The notes under the pieces are model-generated. The model was not told the DNA's origin. It searched no databases and saw only the letters and a program-made list of their open reading frames with translations. Of a stretch of 64,000 bases of DNA, positions 26,241 to 34,362 are shown one piece after another. The DNA is from Lacrimispora indolis DSM 755. GTDB taxonomy: Bacteria > Bacillota > Clostridia > Lachnospirales > Lachnospiraceae. The position numbers and the translations under genes are program-made. The DNA lies in assembly GCF_000526995.1 (NCBI RefSeq), contig NZ_AZUI01000001.1:1364001-1428000 (forward strand), read 5' to 3'. Numbering within the stretch: position 1 is the first letter of the stretch; every line of letters begins with the position of its first letter.

Positions 26241-27004
26241 CCGGTCAACTTCCTTTCCAAGTATCTTACAATCTGTTCAAAGGTAAGACCGATCACGCCT
26301 ATGATCAGAATTCCCATAAGTACGGTTGCCATATCGTAATAACCCTGGGCCTTTTGGATCATCATTCCAAGCCCCTTGGACGCCCCTGTCAGCTCCGCGG
26401 CCACCAGAGTGGTTAAGGAAGCGGAAAGCCCCAGTCTGGCCCCCACCAGAATAAAGGGTGTGGACGCCGGTATGACCACCCGGAAGAATATATCCCGGTC
26501 CGTTGCCCCCAGCACCTTTGCAGCCTTGATCAAGGTCACATCCACATTGCAGACGCCCTGGTAAATGGTGACTACCAGCACAAGAAAAGAAGCGATAAAG
26601 ATCACGATGATCTTTGCCTTTTCTCCCACTCCTGCCCCTGCGATGACAAGGGGAATATACGCCAGGGGCGGAATATTTCTTACGAACTGGATCCAGGGTG
26701 CCACCAGATTCCGAAACGGCGCATACCAGCCCATGAGAAATGCAATGGGGATCGATGCAATAAAGCCGCAGAGAAAGCCTGCGATCACACGGAACAAGCT
26801 GATGGTAATGTGGGGCCACAAGGTTCCATCCTGGAGCTTTCCGATCAGTTTTGATACTACCTCCCAGGGCTTTGCAAAAATGACTCCGCCTGCATCCGTA
26901 GATGCAACGAAGATCCAAAGCAGAAACGCTGCCAGAACCGACAGAAACATCCACAGCCTTGCAGGAATGCGGTTTAACACACTGTTCTTTTTTTTACTGC
27001 TCAT
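26216..27004 (-). CDS. Taurine/nitrate-type ABC transporter permease (SsuC/TauC family)
   Basis: A 262-residue permease with about six membrane segments and the EAA-like loop AAKVLGATDRDIFFRVVIPASTPFILVG of this family. Of two possible starts, the ATG at 27004 is better spaced from GAGAGGG than the ATG at 27013. It is the first gene of a permease-ATPase-binding protein operon and follows the large class II aldolase gene by about 150 bases. Confidence 0.9.
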   Translation of the reverse strand: MSSKKKNSVLNRIPARLWMFLSVLAAFLLWIFVASTDAGGVIFAKPWEVVSKLIGKLQDGTLWPHITISLFRVIAGFLCGFIASIPIAFLMGWYAPFRNLVAPWIQFVRNIPPLAYIPLVIAGAGVGEKAKIIVIFIASFLVLVVTIYQGVCNVDVTLIKAAKVLGATDRDIFFRVVIPASTPFILVGARLGLSASLTTLVAAELTGASKGLGMMIQKAQGYYDMATVLMGILIIGVIGLTFEQIVRYLERKLTGWQETMQQ

Positions 27005-27155
27005 GCTTACCATTTCCCTCTCTGTTTTTCGTAGTGTTTTAGTATCTGTAGTTTACACCCAAAAAAGAAGTCTGGGGAGGGGGATTTTTTATCATACCTT
27101 TCTTCTCCTCCATTTCAAAAAGCCGATCCAGACATTTCTCTGAACCGGCTCTTTT

Positions 27156-28319
27156 TTACAGCCATTTATCAATTATCTTATAACGCTCTGCCATTTCATC
27201 AAGAGTTACACATTCAACCAGCGGGGCCTTTCCATAGGAACCGAACTTTACGATCAGGGTTCCCACCACTTCCTTGACCCCACGCTCCACGCAGTCCGCA
27301 ATGGCAGCGGTATCCTCATCAGGAATGGTGCCATACATCACCGTATCCATGATGGGAGGCAAGAACACCCTGGGATCAAAAGCTTCCTTCCTGGCCTCCA
27401 GCCGTTCATAAATGGGGCCGATTGACTCACTGCTCCTTTTTTCCGGATATTTTTCAAAGAATTCCTTCATGTTGCGGGTAACAGCCAGACGGATATCCGT
27501 ATCCACGTTGATCTTATTGATCCCTGCCCCAATGGCCGCCGTAAGCTGTTCCATGGAAATGCCTTCCGTGTTGGAAAGTTTTCCTCCAAGGCCATTGATC
27601 TCATCTACAATGTATTTCGGTACAGTGGAGGAGCCATGGGAAACCAGGGCGCCGAAAATTCCCAGGTGATTCATGCATTCCCTGATTGCAATAACAATTT
27701 CCCTGCGCAGCTTTACATTCTTTCCTTTTGACGCCCCGTGCATGGTGCCATAGGAAATTGCCAGGGCATCCACGCCGGTTTTTTTAAAGAATTCCACTGC
27801 ATCCAAAGGGTTGGTATAGGTAGAGGAATCAGAAAATACGTGATCTTCCACGCCGGCCAGCACGCCCAGCTCTCCTTCCACACTCACCCCTCTGCTATGG
27901 GCATACCTTACCACTTCCCTGGTAAGCTCCATGTTTTCTTTCAGAGGAAGGGAAGAACCGTCAATCATGACAGAGGTATAACCTCCTTCAATGGCGGCCA
28001 CACAGGAATCAAAATCCCTGCCGTGGTCTAAATGGAGAACAATGGGGATTTCAGAATCCAGACCGTACTTTTTCACCGCATTTCCAATGTTTCTTGCACC
28101 AATTCTTTTATCTTCCAGGGTTGCATTGAGAAAATCAGCGTTTCCTCCCATGAATCCATTTGCCAGATCAGCCCCCTGTAAAATAGCAGGGGAACGGAAC
28201 ATCTCATGTACTTCAATAGCTGCTTTGGCCTGGGCCACGGCATTTACGTTAAAGCCGCCCTGTCCAAAGCCATATTTTATGGAAGCCTCCATAAGAGGCC
28301 TCATCGGTATCAGGCTCAT
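27156..28319 (-). CDS. Large class II ketose-bisphosphate aldolase
   Basis: A 387-residue class II aldolase, about 100 residues longer than the one at 10812. Motifs are LHLDHGRDFD (catalytic Asp and zinc His), VEGELG (Glu), SHGSS (zinc His) and NVDTDIRLA (phosphate loop). It starts 28 bases after the NagB-like gene. It probably cleaves a ketose 1,6-bisphosphate made by the PFK-like kinase of the same operon. Two aldolases of different subgroups in one island suggest two stereochemically different substrates. Confidence 0.9.
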   Translation of the reverse strand: MSLIPMRPLMEASIKYGFGQGGFNVNAVAQAKAAIEVHEMFRSPAILQGADLANGFMGGNADFLNATLEDKRIGARNIGNAVKKYGLDSEIPIVLHLDHGRDFDSCVAAIEGGYTSVMIDGSSLPLKENMELTREVVRYAHSRGVSVEGELGVLAGVEDHVFSDSSTYTNPLDAVEFFKKTGVDALAISYGTMHGASKGKNVKLRREIVIAIRECMNHLGIFGALVSHGSSTVPKYIVDEINGLGGKLSNTEGISMEQLTAAIGAGINKINVDTDIRLAVTRNMKEFFEKYPEKRSSESIGPIYERLEARKEAFDPRVFLPPIMDTVMYGTIPDEDTAAIADCVERGVKEVVGTLIVKFGSYGKAPLVECVTLDEMAERYKIIDKWL

Positions 28320-28347
28320 TTTTTATTTCTCCTGTCTTATATGATGG

Positions 28348-29169
28348 TCAGTCGGTTAATGCTGCTACGTATTCCGTAAACGTAAGGGTGATATCCGGAT
28401 GGTTTTGTAAAAGGCTTACGGGAAATTCTGAGGTCGGCTCCCCATATGCGGCCCTTCTGACCACAGCCCTGTGCCAGCTGCGGAAACAGCCCAAACGGAT
28501 TTTTCTCCCGTGGGCGATCTCATGAATGCCCACCGTGACACAGTAAGACGGCATATCCTCCAGCGCCCCGTTAAAATCCCCAATGGCATTGGCGGCCCTT
28601 GTTTCCGGGCTTATTTTTAAGACTCTTGTCTTCTGGGCCAGAAATTCCTCCTCGCTTAAGGTTCCATCCGCCTCGTTAAAGGCCACATGGCCGTTAATTC
28701 CGATGCCTCCAAAGACCATGTCCACCCCTCCAAGCCTTTCAATAAGCTCTGGAATATAAGAGAGATTGTCTGGGTCCGGGAATATCCTCTGTTCTTTTGG
28801 CATCAAAAGCTCCTGTCTGATCCTGGAATAAACGTTTCTGTCCATAAATCCGCGAAAGCTTAAGGGATGGTCTGCGGGAATCCACCTTTTTTCCTCATCC
28901 AGATACTCGTCCATATTGATGAACCAGACATTTTTTAAGCTTATATTTCCCCCATTCACCATATCCACAAAGTAAGGATACTGTCCTACAGGCCCAACCG
29001 GGCAGATGAATACAGTTTTTTCACCTGCGGCATTACGGCTTTTTATCTCTTCTGCCATCTGCTCAGCCATCTGGCGGAACACCTCATGGTTATCCTTCAT
29101 ACAAAGCAGTCTGATCTTCGGATCTCCTAAAAGCGCTTCCTTATCATATCCGTAATATTCATGCGTCAT
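28348..29169 (-). CDS. NagB-like amino-sugar phosphate isomerase with altered active site
   Basis: A 273-residue member of the glucosamine-6-phosphate deaminase/6-phosphogluconolactonase superfamily. The region matching the NagB catalytic triad reads GINGHVAFNE, with Asn159 in place of the catalytic Asp141 of E. coli NagB. His161, Glu166 and the upstream Asp87 (NMDEY) are kept. The C-terminal third, which holds the ligand lysine and allosteric site in NagB, is strongly divergent. It has a strong GGGGGAG ribosome binding site. It may be a deaminase with shifted specificity, an isomerase without deamination, or a non-catalytic relative. Confidence 0.75.
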   Translation of the reverse strand: MTHEYYGYDKEALLGDPKIRLLCMKDNHEVFRQMAEQMAEEIKSRNAAGEKTVFICPVGPVGQYPYFVDMVNGGNISLKNVWFINMDEYLDEEKRWIPADHPLSFRGFMDRNVYSRIRQELLMPKEQRIFPDPDNLSYIPELIERLGGVDMVFGGIGINGHVAFNEADGTLSEEEFLAQKTRVLKISPETRAANAIGDFNGALEDMPSYCVTVGIHEIAHGRKIRLGCFRSWHRAVVRRAAYGEPTSEFPVSLLQNHPDITLTFTEYVAALTD

Positions 29170-29180
29170 GTCAGCTCCCC

Positions 29181-30674
29181 CTATTTATGATGATGGGCCA
29201 TGCAGCCGCTATCTTCATGTCCCTTTCCGTCAGGCGTTTCTCCCTTCATCATTAAATGGACGGCGCTCAGCTTAAAGGTCTGGGGAAGCACCAGGATATT
29301 GGGATTTTGCCCCACAAATTTCTTCTTTGCATCTGTCAGGGCTTCCTCCACCGTAGCTCTGGTCTTTAACCCCATGCCTCTGGCATATCCCGGTTCCTGT
29401 GCTCCGCATAAATAAATGGCAGAGGTATTCATCTCCGCAACATGGGCACAGCTGATCATGGAAAAGCCGTGGAAAGGATGAAAGGCGTTGCAGTAACGGT
29501 ATTTTCGGATGTATTCTTCATCAGTGGCAAAATACTCTCCGTAACGGTTCATATCCGGCAGAGTGTTCATCTGGTCTTTCTGGAACATGTCATACATTTC
29601 CTTTAAATAGGGCCACAGCTCGTCATGGAAATATCCGTTGCAGGTGGAGGTAAAGATGATGACACAGTTATCGCTCATGATCCTCTTATGGCGGATCACC
29701 TGGGCTGAAATAGCCTGCATCAGCATGATGGGGTTAGTCCCCATTCCGTCTCCGTAATGGAAAAACTGGGGCATGCCGAAAATCATCACATCATATTTCT
29801 TTTCCGCCCAGGGCACATAGGTTCGCTTGTCAGCCGTGACCCAGGAGTGGGGCTGCATCACAGCCGCATACCCGCTGTTGATCTCGATCTGGCGTGACCT
29901 GGTATCCAGGACTGCATCGCAGCAGAAGAATTTCTTTCCCATACATTGTTCCATGTGCTGCCCGATCTCATCGAATTTCGTCCTCATAAGGGATTTGCCG
30001 CTTACGGGAGTGAAGTCCGCCCGGTGCATGACCTCGGGCACGTGGTGTGAGGCAATGGAACGCCAGTGGGTGATTCCGGTGGAGCAATGCTTGTAGCCCC
30101 CGGAATAGCCGCCGTATGGATTTCCCTGGGTATGTCCGATGAGAATGGCCACATCGCTGTCATATACGTATTTGTTCATAAGAACAGGATCACCCCGGCC
30201 CGTTGTCCCAAGGTCTACCAGATGATCGTAATCCTCACTGTCGTGGTTGATGATCTGATGGGTATACCAGAACTCATGGAATAATTGGTCCCCCAGCACG
30301 GCCCTGATCTCCTTTTCCGTATTCTTCCTGTGAAGGCCGTTGGAGCAGATCAAAAGGATGTCCTTCTTTTCCACGCCCGCATCATACAGCTCCTGTAAAA
30401 TCAGCTTAATGGAAACTTTTCTGTGAGAGGTTGGCTGCTCTCCTCCCTTTACCCTGTCGGGAAATACGATGGTCACTTTAGAGCCTTTATGAGCCAGCTT
30501 TGAAAGAGGCTCCATGCCCATGGGATTGCGGAGGGATTCAAGGGTTTTCTCCTCCAGCTGATCCTCCGGAATATAAGGCGGATCCGGTACGGTCTCTCCC
30601 GGAATAAAAATATCCGCAGTATCCGGCAATGTGACGTTTACAGTTCCCTGTCCATACTCCAATGCTACATTCAT
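29181..30674 (-). CDS. LarA-like nickel-pincer racemase family protein (DUF2088)
   Basis: A 497-residue protein of the lactate racemase LarA family. The ATG at 30674 is used (AAGGAG upstream); the open frame extends 36 codons further without support. His115 (GLHRKNTE) corresponds to the first catalytic His of LarA. The cofactor lysine region GGYSGGYKHCSTG has Lys195, but the His usually found ten residues before that lysine appears to be Asn185. The C-terminus is His-rich (AHHHK). The cofactor synthesis genes larB, larC and larE are not in the window. Related proteins epimerise 2-hydroxy acids, including sugar acids. Confidence 0.8.
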   Translation of the reverse strand: MNVALEYGQGTVNVTLPDTADIFIPGETVPDPPYIPEDQLEEKTLESLRNPMGMEPLSKLAHKGSKVTIVFPDRVKGGEQPTSHRKVSIKLILQELYDAGVEKKDILLICSNGLHRKNTEKEIRAVLGDQLFHEFWYTHQIINHDSEDYDHLVDLGTTGRGDPVLMNKYVYDSDVAILIGHTQGNPYGGYSGGYKHCSTGITHWRSIASHHVPEVMHRADFTPVSGKSLMRTKFDEIGQHMEQCMGKKFFCCDAVLDTRSRQIEINSGYAAVMQPHSWVTADKRTYVPWAEKKYDVMIFGMPQFFHYGDGMGTNPIMLMQAISAQVIRHKRIMSDNCVIIFTSTCNGYFHDELWPYLKEMYDMFQKDQMNTLPDMNRYGEYFATDEEYIRKYRYCNAFHPFHGFSMISCAHVAEMNTSAIYLCGAQEPGYARGMGLKTRATVEEALTDAKKKFVGQNPNILVLPQTFKLSAVHLMMKGETPDGKGHEDSGCMAHHHK

Positions 30675-30713
30675 TTTATAATTCTCCTTTTCTCCGATTT
30701 TTATATACGAACG

Positions 30714-30745
30714 AATTAAGCGGATATGCTTGTGTATCCAGTGGA
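30714..30745. repeat. Dispersed hairpin element, copy D
   Basis: GAATTAAGCGGATATGC...TATCCAGTGGAT closely resembles copy G at 63526. It lies 40 bases before the larA-like start, in the 134-bp gap after the TIM-like gene. Confidence 0.55.
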
Positions 30746-30808
30746 TGCCCGGTGAAACAAGGCACGCTGTTAACAAACTCAAGGTTAAAAGGTATTTTTC
30801 TTTTAACT

Positions 30809-31645
30809 TTATTTTCCTAAATAAGTCTTTATAATCTCCAGATATTCCTCAGGATAAAAGCCGATCTCTCCCTGGAATCTGGTCAGGGCGATCAGCCCTC
30901 CGTCAATGACAGGAATGGAAGCCAGCATCCGTGCATTGTCAGTCTTTAACCCTCCTCCGTAAACCACAGGAAGACCTCCTGTCACTTCCTTGATATAGGA
31001 GCCGATCCTGGCAATATACTCTCCATCCGGCGGAGTCTTCCCCGGCCCGATGGCCCATACCGGCTCATAGGCAATGACCACACGGGAGGTGTCCACACCA
31101 AAAAGCCCGGTCTCAAGCTGTTCCCTTAACACCTCCTGCCAGCGGGGCTGTTCCTCTGCGGATTCTCCAATGCAGTAAAGTACAGATAAACCCGCCTTAA
31201 TGGCCTGTCCGATCTCCTTATTCATCAGGCGGCTGACTGCCTGGGGATCGGTCACCCCTGCTTCCAAAAGCACTCCTGCCTTATCTCGTCTTTCCTCGCA
31301 ATGACCGATGATGGTGGTGGTACAGCCAATGGCCTTTGCCGCATTTGCCGTACGGTTTGTAGTAAAAGCGCCAAAATTTCCTCCAACTGCGGTATCCTCA
31401 CGGTAGACTCCCTGGCATCCGATCTTCACCGGGCTGTTTTCCGCTAAAGCATTTACCGCAGGAATCAAATGAGCCTCCGGAAAATACATGGCAAACTCCA
31501 CATCCTCATTTTCATACCTTTTTAAGTTTTCCTGGGTATTGGATACAATATACCTTCCCCACTGGTCCATGGGAGCAATGGAATTTACACCGCCTGCTTC
31601 CCGGGGAATGTCAAACCGCTTTAAGTTCAAAAAAATATGTTTCAT
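30809..31645 (-). CDS. Divergent triosephosphate isomerase paralogue
   Basis: A 278-residue TIM-family protein. The three catalytic residues appear kept: Lys in NLKRF (the family norm is NWKMN), His in IGHCEERR (norm IGHSERR, here with one extra residue) and Glu in AYEPVWAIG. The phosphate loop reads GGGLKTDNA in place of GGSVKPDN. The ATG at 31645 is preferred, 9 bases after GTGAGG. It lies 8 bases after the PFK-like gene. Such TIM paralogues in catabolic operons often act on four-carbon or modified triose phosphates, for example erythrulose phosphate, so glycolytic activity should not be assumed. Confidence 0.82.
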   Translation of the reverse strand: MKHIFLNLKRFDIPREAGGVNSIAPMDQWGRYIVSNTQENLKRYENEDVEFAMYFPEAHLIPAVNALAENSPVKIGCQGVYREDTAVGGNFGAFTTNRTANAAKAIGCTTTIIGHCEERRDKAGVLLEAGVTDPQAVSRLMNKEIGQAIKAGLSVLYCIGESAEEQPRWQEVLREQLETGLFGVDTSRVVIAYEPVWAIGPGKTPPDGEYIARIGSYIKEVTGGLPVVYGGGLKTDNARMLASIPVIDGGLIALTRFQGEIGFYPEEYLEIIKTYLGK

Positions 31646-31668
31646 TTTTATGATCCTCACCTTTCTGT

Positions 31669-32859
31669 TTATATGTTTAAGCCATTTTTATTGATCTCTT
31701 GAAAATCTATAAAATTTCTTAGTTCAGGGCCGATGAGGGGACGGCACCATTCCACAAACTCCCGGGTCACGTCATTTCCCCGCTCATTGATAAAGCTTTC
31801 CGGAATGACTTTCTCATGAAGCATGACCTTTTCAATGGGGATCCGTTCCGCACGGATGCGGTATTCTCCACCCTCTCCGGCTTCCCGTATAAATCCGATC
31901 ATTACTCCGCCCTGGCCCTCCATGGCAGCCTTTAAAGCCTCCCGTCCTGCCAGCACAGCCTCCTCCCGGTCCACGGCTGACTGCCATGCAATGGAAGCAC
32001 GTCCGCAGATCCCCGGCTTTTCACTTCTGGCCTTGATGCCCAGCTTCCGGATCACCAGATTGGCAAGGTGGGCGCTTACATCACCGTAATAAGTAGCCCG
32101 TCCTGTCTTAAAGATGGGAGGAACCACCGGCTTTCCATCCTCTCCCTTTAATCCTTCACTGACAACCACAACCACGCCGCCCTTTTCCTCATGAAGCCTT
32201 TTTACATCCTCTAAAAATTCTTCTTCCTTAAACGGACGCTCAGGCAGATAAATGAGATGAGGCGCATCTCCCGGCTTTTTCCGGGCAAGAGCCGAGGCTG
32301 CCGTGACCCAGCCCGCATTTCTTCCCATGGCCTCGATCACGCATACATGGATGGGAAGGGATTTTACATCCATCCCTACCTCCGCAGTTGTGGCAGCAAT
32401 GTATCTGGCCGCGCTGCCGTATCCCGGAGTATGGTCCGTAATCGCAATGTCATTGTCTATGGTTTTGGGGATCCCCACCACCGTGACTCCTGATTTTCTA
32501 CAGGCTTCATTGATCTTTCCGCAGGTGTCCATGGTCCCGTTGCCTCCATTAAGAAGAACATACCTGATATGATATTTTTCAAATATGGCAGACATGGCCT
32601 CATAATCTTCCTTCTCCAGGGCGTACCTGGAGGAACCGATAGACGAGGATGGAGTTTCCAAAAGCAGCTGAAGCTTTTCCTCCGGAAAGTTCATGAGATC
32701 CAGAAAATCCTCTTTTAATATCCCCTCGCTGCCTCCCATGGCAGCGTATACCTTTTCAACCTTTTTGCTTTCCTTTGCCTCTTTGATCACGCCATACAGG
32801 GAGGAATTGATCACGGCAGTAGGGCCGCCTCCATGTACTACCAGAACATTGCCATTCAT
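31669..32859 (-). CDS. 6-phosphofructokinase-family kinase with GGNG motif
   Basis: A 396-residue PFK-family sugar-phosphate kinase. The active-site motif PKTIDNDI is present. The position that reads GGDG in ATP-dependent PFK and GGDD in pyrophosphate-dependent PFK reads GGNG (GGNGTMDT), so the phosphoryl donor and the Mg contact are uncertain. It is the first gene of the island, transcribed away from the LacI gene at 33062. With the class II aldolase and TIM-like genes downstream it forms a kinase-aldolase-isomerase module, possibly for tagatose 6-phosphate or an unusual ketose phosphate. Confidence 0.85.
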   Translation of the reverse strand: MNGNVLVVHGGGPTAVINSSLYGVIKEAKESKKVEKVYAAMGGSEGILKEDFLDLMNFPEEKLQLLLETPSSSIGSSRYALEKEDYEAMSAIFEKYHIRYVLLNGGNGTMDTCGKINEACRKSGVTVVGIPKTIDNDIAITDHTPGYGSAARYIAATTAEVGMDVKSLPIHVCVIEAMGRNAGWVTAASALARKKPGDAPHLIYLPERPFKEEEFLEDVKRLHEEKGGVVVVVSEGLKGEDGKPVVPPIFKTGRATYYGDVSAHLANLVIRKLGIKARSEKPGICGRASIAWQSAVDREEAVLAGREALKAAMEGQGGVMIGFIREAGEGGEYRIRAERIPIEKVMLHEKVIPESFINERGNDVTREFVEWCRPLIGPELRNFIDFQEINKNGLNI

Positions 32860-32976
32860 ATTTCTGATCCACTCTCCTCTTTACAAAATCATTTCACTGC
32901 ATTGTACCGAAACCCAAAGGTTTCCGTTTCTATGATATCAGCGTAACATATTCTCCCCCGGATTTGTGCAAATTTT

Positions 32977-32992
32977 ACCCAAACGTTTGGGT
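32977..32992. promoter_or_regulatory. LacI-family operator, perfect palindrome
   Basis: ACCCAAACGTTTGGGT is a perfect 16-bp palindrome with the central CG typical of LacI/GalR operators. It sits in the divergent region between the PFK-like and LacI genes and overlaps the region upstream of the LacI extended -10 box (TGGTATACT, ending at 33005). It probably mediates autorepression and control of the island. Confidence 0.7.
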
Positions 32993-32997
32993 TTTAT

Positions 32998-33005
32998 GGT
33001 ATACT
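32998..33005 (+). promoter_or_regulatory. Extended -10 promoter of the LacI gene
   Basis: TGG-TATACT, with TATACT at 33000-33005, is an extended -10 box without a clear -35. The LacI palindrome lies immediately upstream, where a -35 would be. Confidence 0.5.
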
Positions 33006-33061
33006 GTTTTTATGGATCATGATTTATAATAACATTCAAGATATTTTTACGGAGGTAGAAT

Positions 33062-34084
33062 ATGACATTAAAGGAAATAGCGGAAGAAGCCGGCGTGTCC
33101 ATTTCCACCGTATCCAGGGTCGTGAACAATAACACTCATGGCGCGGCCAGCAAGGAAGTACAGGACCGGATCTGGGAGATCGTGCGCCGGACCGGATACA
33201 CGCCCAATCCCACTGCCCGTAACTTAAAGCTTGGAGAGAAAAAAGCAGCCCTTGTCTCCTCCCGCTCCATTGCCTGCTTATTCGCGCGTACAACGGATAC
33301 TGTAACCGACTTATTTTTCTCCTCCCTCGCCCGCAGCATTGAACAGGAAGCCTTTAAACGAAACTATGTGTTAAAATATTCCTTTTCTTCTTTTGATATC
33401 AATCATCCAGGCACCTTCCGCCTGATCACAGACAACCAGGTGGACGGGGTCGTGATTCTGGGGCGCTGCGATAAACAGCTTCTCGGCCTTTTGAAGAAAT
33501 ATTTCAACTGCCTGGCCTATACAGGCTTAAATAATCTGGAAGCAAAATACGATCAGATCATCTGCGACGGACACCAGGCCGCCCTTGCGGCCACCGGCTA
33601 TTTAACCGGACTGGGACACCGGAAAATCGCATACATCGGGGAAACCAAATCCGAAAACCGTTATACCGGATACTGCGACGGTCTAAAGGCCCGCAGGATC
33701 CCCCTGTGCAAGGAGTATGTTGCCAACGTGGCCCTTTCCTCAGAGGGTGGCTATCAGGGGGCAAAGCGCCTTTTAAATGCCGGTTGTGACGCCACCGCCT
33801 ATTTCTGCAGCAACGATATCACAGCCATCGGAGCCATGAAGGCCTTTCATGAAGCCGGCCTTAAAATCCCCGGAGACGTCTCAATCATCAGCATTGATGA
33901 CATTGACACTGCCCAGTATCTGACTCCAATGCTCACCACGGTTCATATCCCTGTGGAAGAAATGGGCCAGATGACGGCAAAGATCCTCATTGACCGCATT
34001 GAGGGCGGCCACCGCCTGCCGGTTAAACTCGACCTTCCGTTTTATATCGCAGTCCGGGACAGCTGCGCAGCTCCCAGGCGGTGA
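33062..34084 (+). CDS. LacI-family transcriptional regulator, divergent from the island
   Basis: A 340-residue LacI/GalR regulator. The N-terminal helix-turn-helix begins MTLKEIAEEAGVSISTVSRVVNN, followed by the hinge and a sugar-binding domain. The ribosome binding site is ACGGAGG. It faces away from the 23-kb minus-strand gene run, and a perfect palindromic operator lies between the two, so it is the likely master regulator of the PFK-aldolase part of the island. It is distinct from the LacI at 16451, whose operators have a different sequence. Confidence 0.92.
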   Translation: MTLKEIAEEAGVSISTVSRVVNNNTHGAASKEVQDRIWEIVRRTGYTPNPTARNLKLGEKKAALVSSRSIACLFARTTDTVTDLFFSSLARSIEQEAFKRNYVLKYSFSSFDINHPGTFRLITDNQVDGVVILGRCDKQLLGLLKKYFNCLAYTGLNNLEAKYDQIICDGHQAALAATGYLTGLGHRKIAYIGETKSENRYTGYCDGLKARRIPLCKEYVANVALSSEGGYQGAKRLLNAGCDATAYFCSNDITAIGAMKAFHEAGLKIPGDVSIISIDDIDTAQYLTPMLTTVHIPVEEMGQMTAKILIDRIEGGHRLPVKLDLPFYIAVRDSCAAPRR

Positions 34085-34223
34085 TGGGTCTGTCCGTTTA
34101 TGACCAAAACCATGGGATAACTGTTCCACCCGTTACCAGCAATTTTTTCTTCCATCTATTCCTCCACCTTTTCTTTCTTTGAAATTATACAGGAAACGGG
34201 AGGATCTCCTGCAAAACGGACAT

Positions 34224-34271
34224 AAAAAAACACCTTGACTGGTCAGTAATAACCATTTCAAGGTGTTTTCT
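34224..34271 (+). terminator. Intrinsic terminator downstream of the LacI gene
   Basis: AAAACACCTTGA (34227-34238) pairs with TCAAGGTGTTTT (34258-34269), flanked by A and T runs. It lies between the convergent LacI and amidase genes and can work in both directions. Confidence 0.7.
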
Positions 34272-34362
34272 CATACGATAGATCCTGCACATTTATTGCT
34301 CGGGCCGCTATGTAAGATTCCTCTTAATGCCGCCTTACAGCGGTGGCATCTCCGGCACTTTT

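Noticed and set aside
26277..26954. 225-codon minus-strand open frame inside the SsuC-type permease
   Set aside because: Same strand but a different frame; its His/Arg/Gly-rich composition is that of an out-of-frame translation, while the permease frame has a proper EAA loop.
27156..28319. Naming the large aldolase as glycolytic Fba
   Set aside because: It sits in an island with a PFK-like kinase and a divergent TIM, so a dedicated catabolic aldolase is more likely and the glycolytic name would overstate the evidence.
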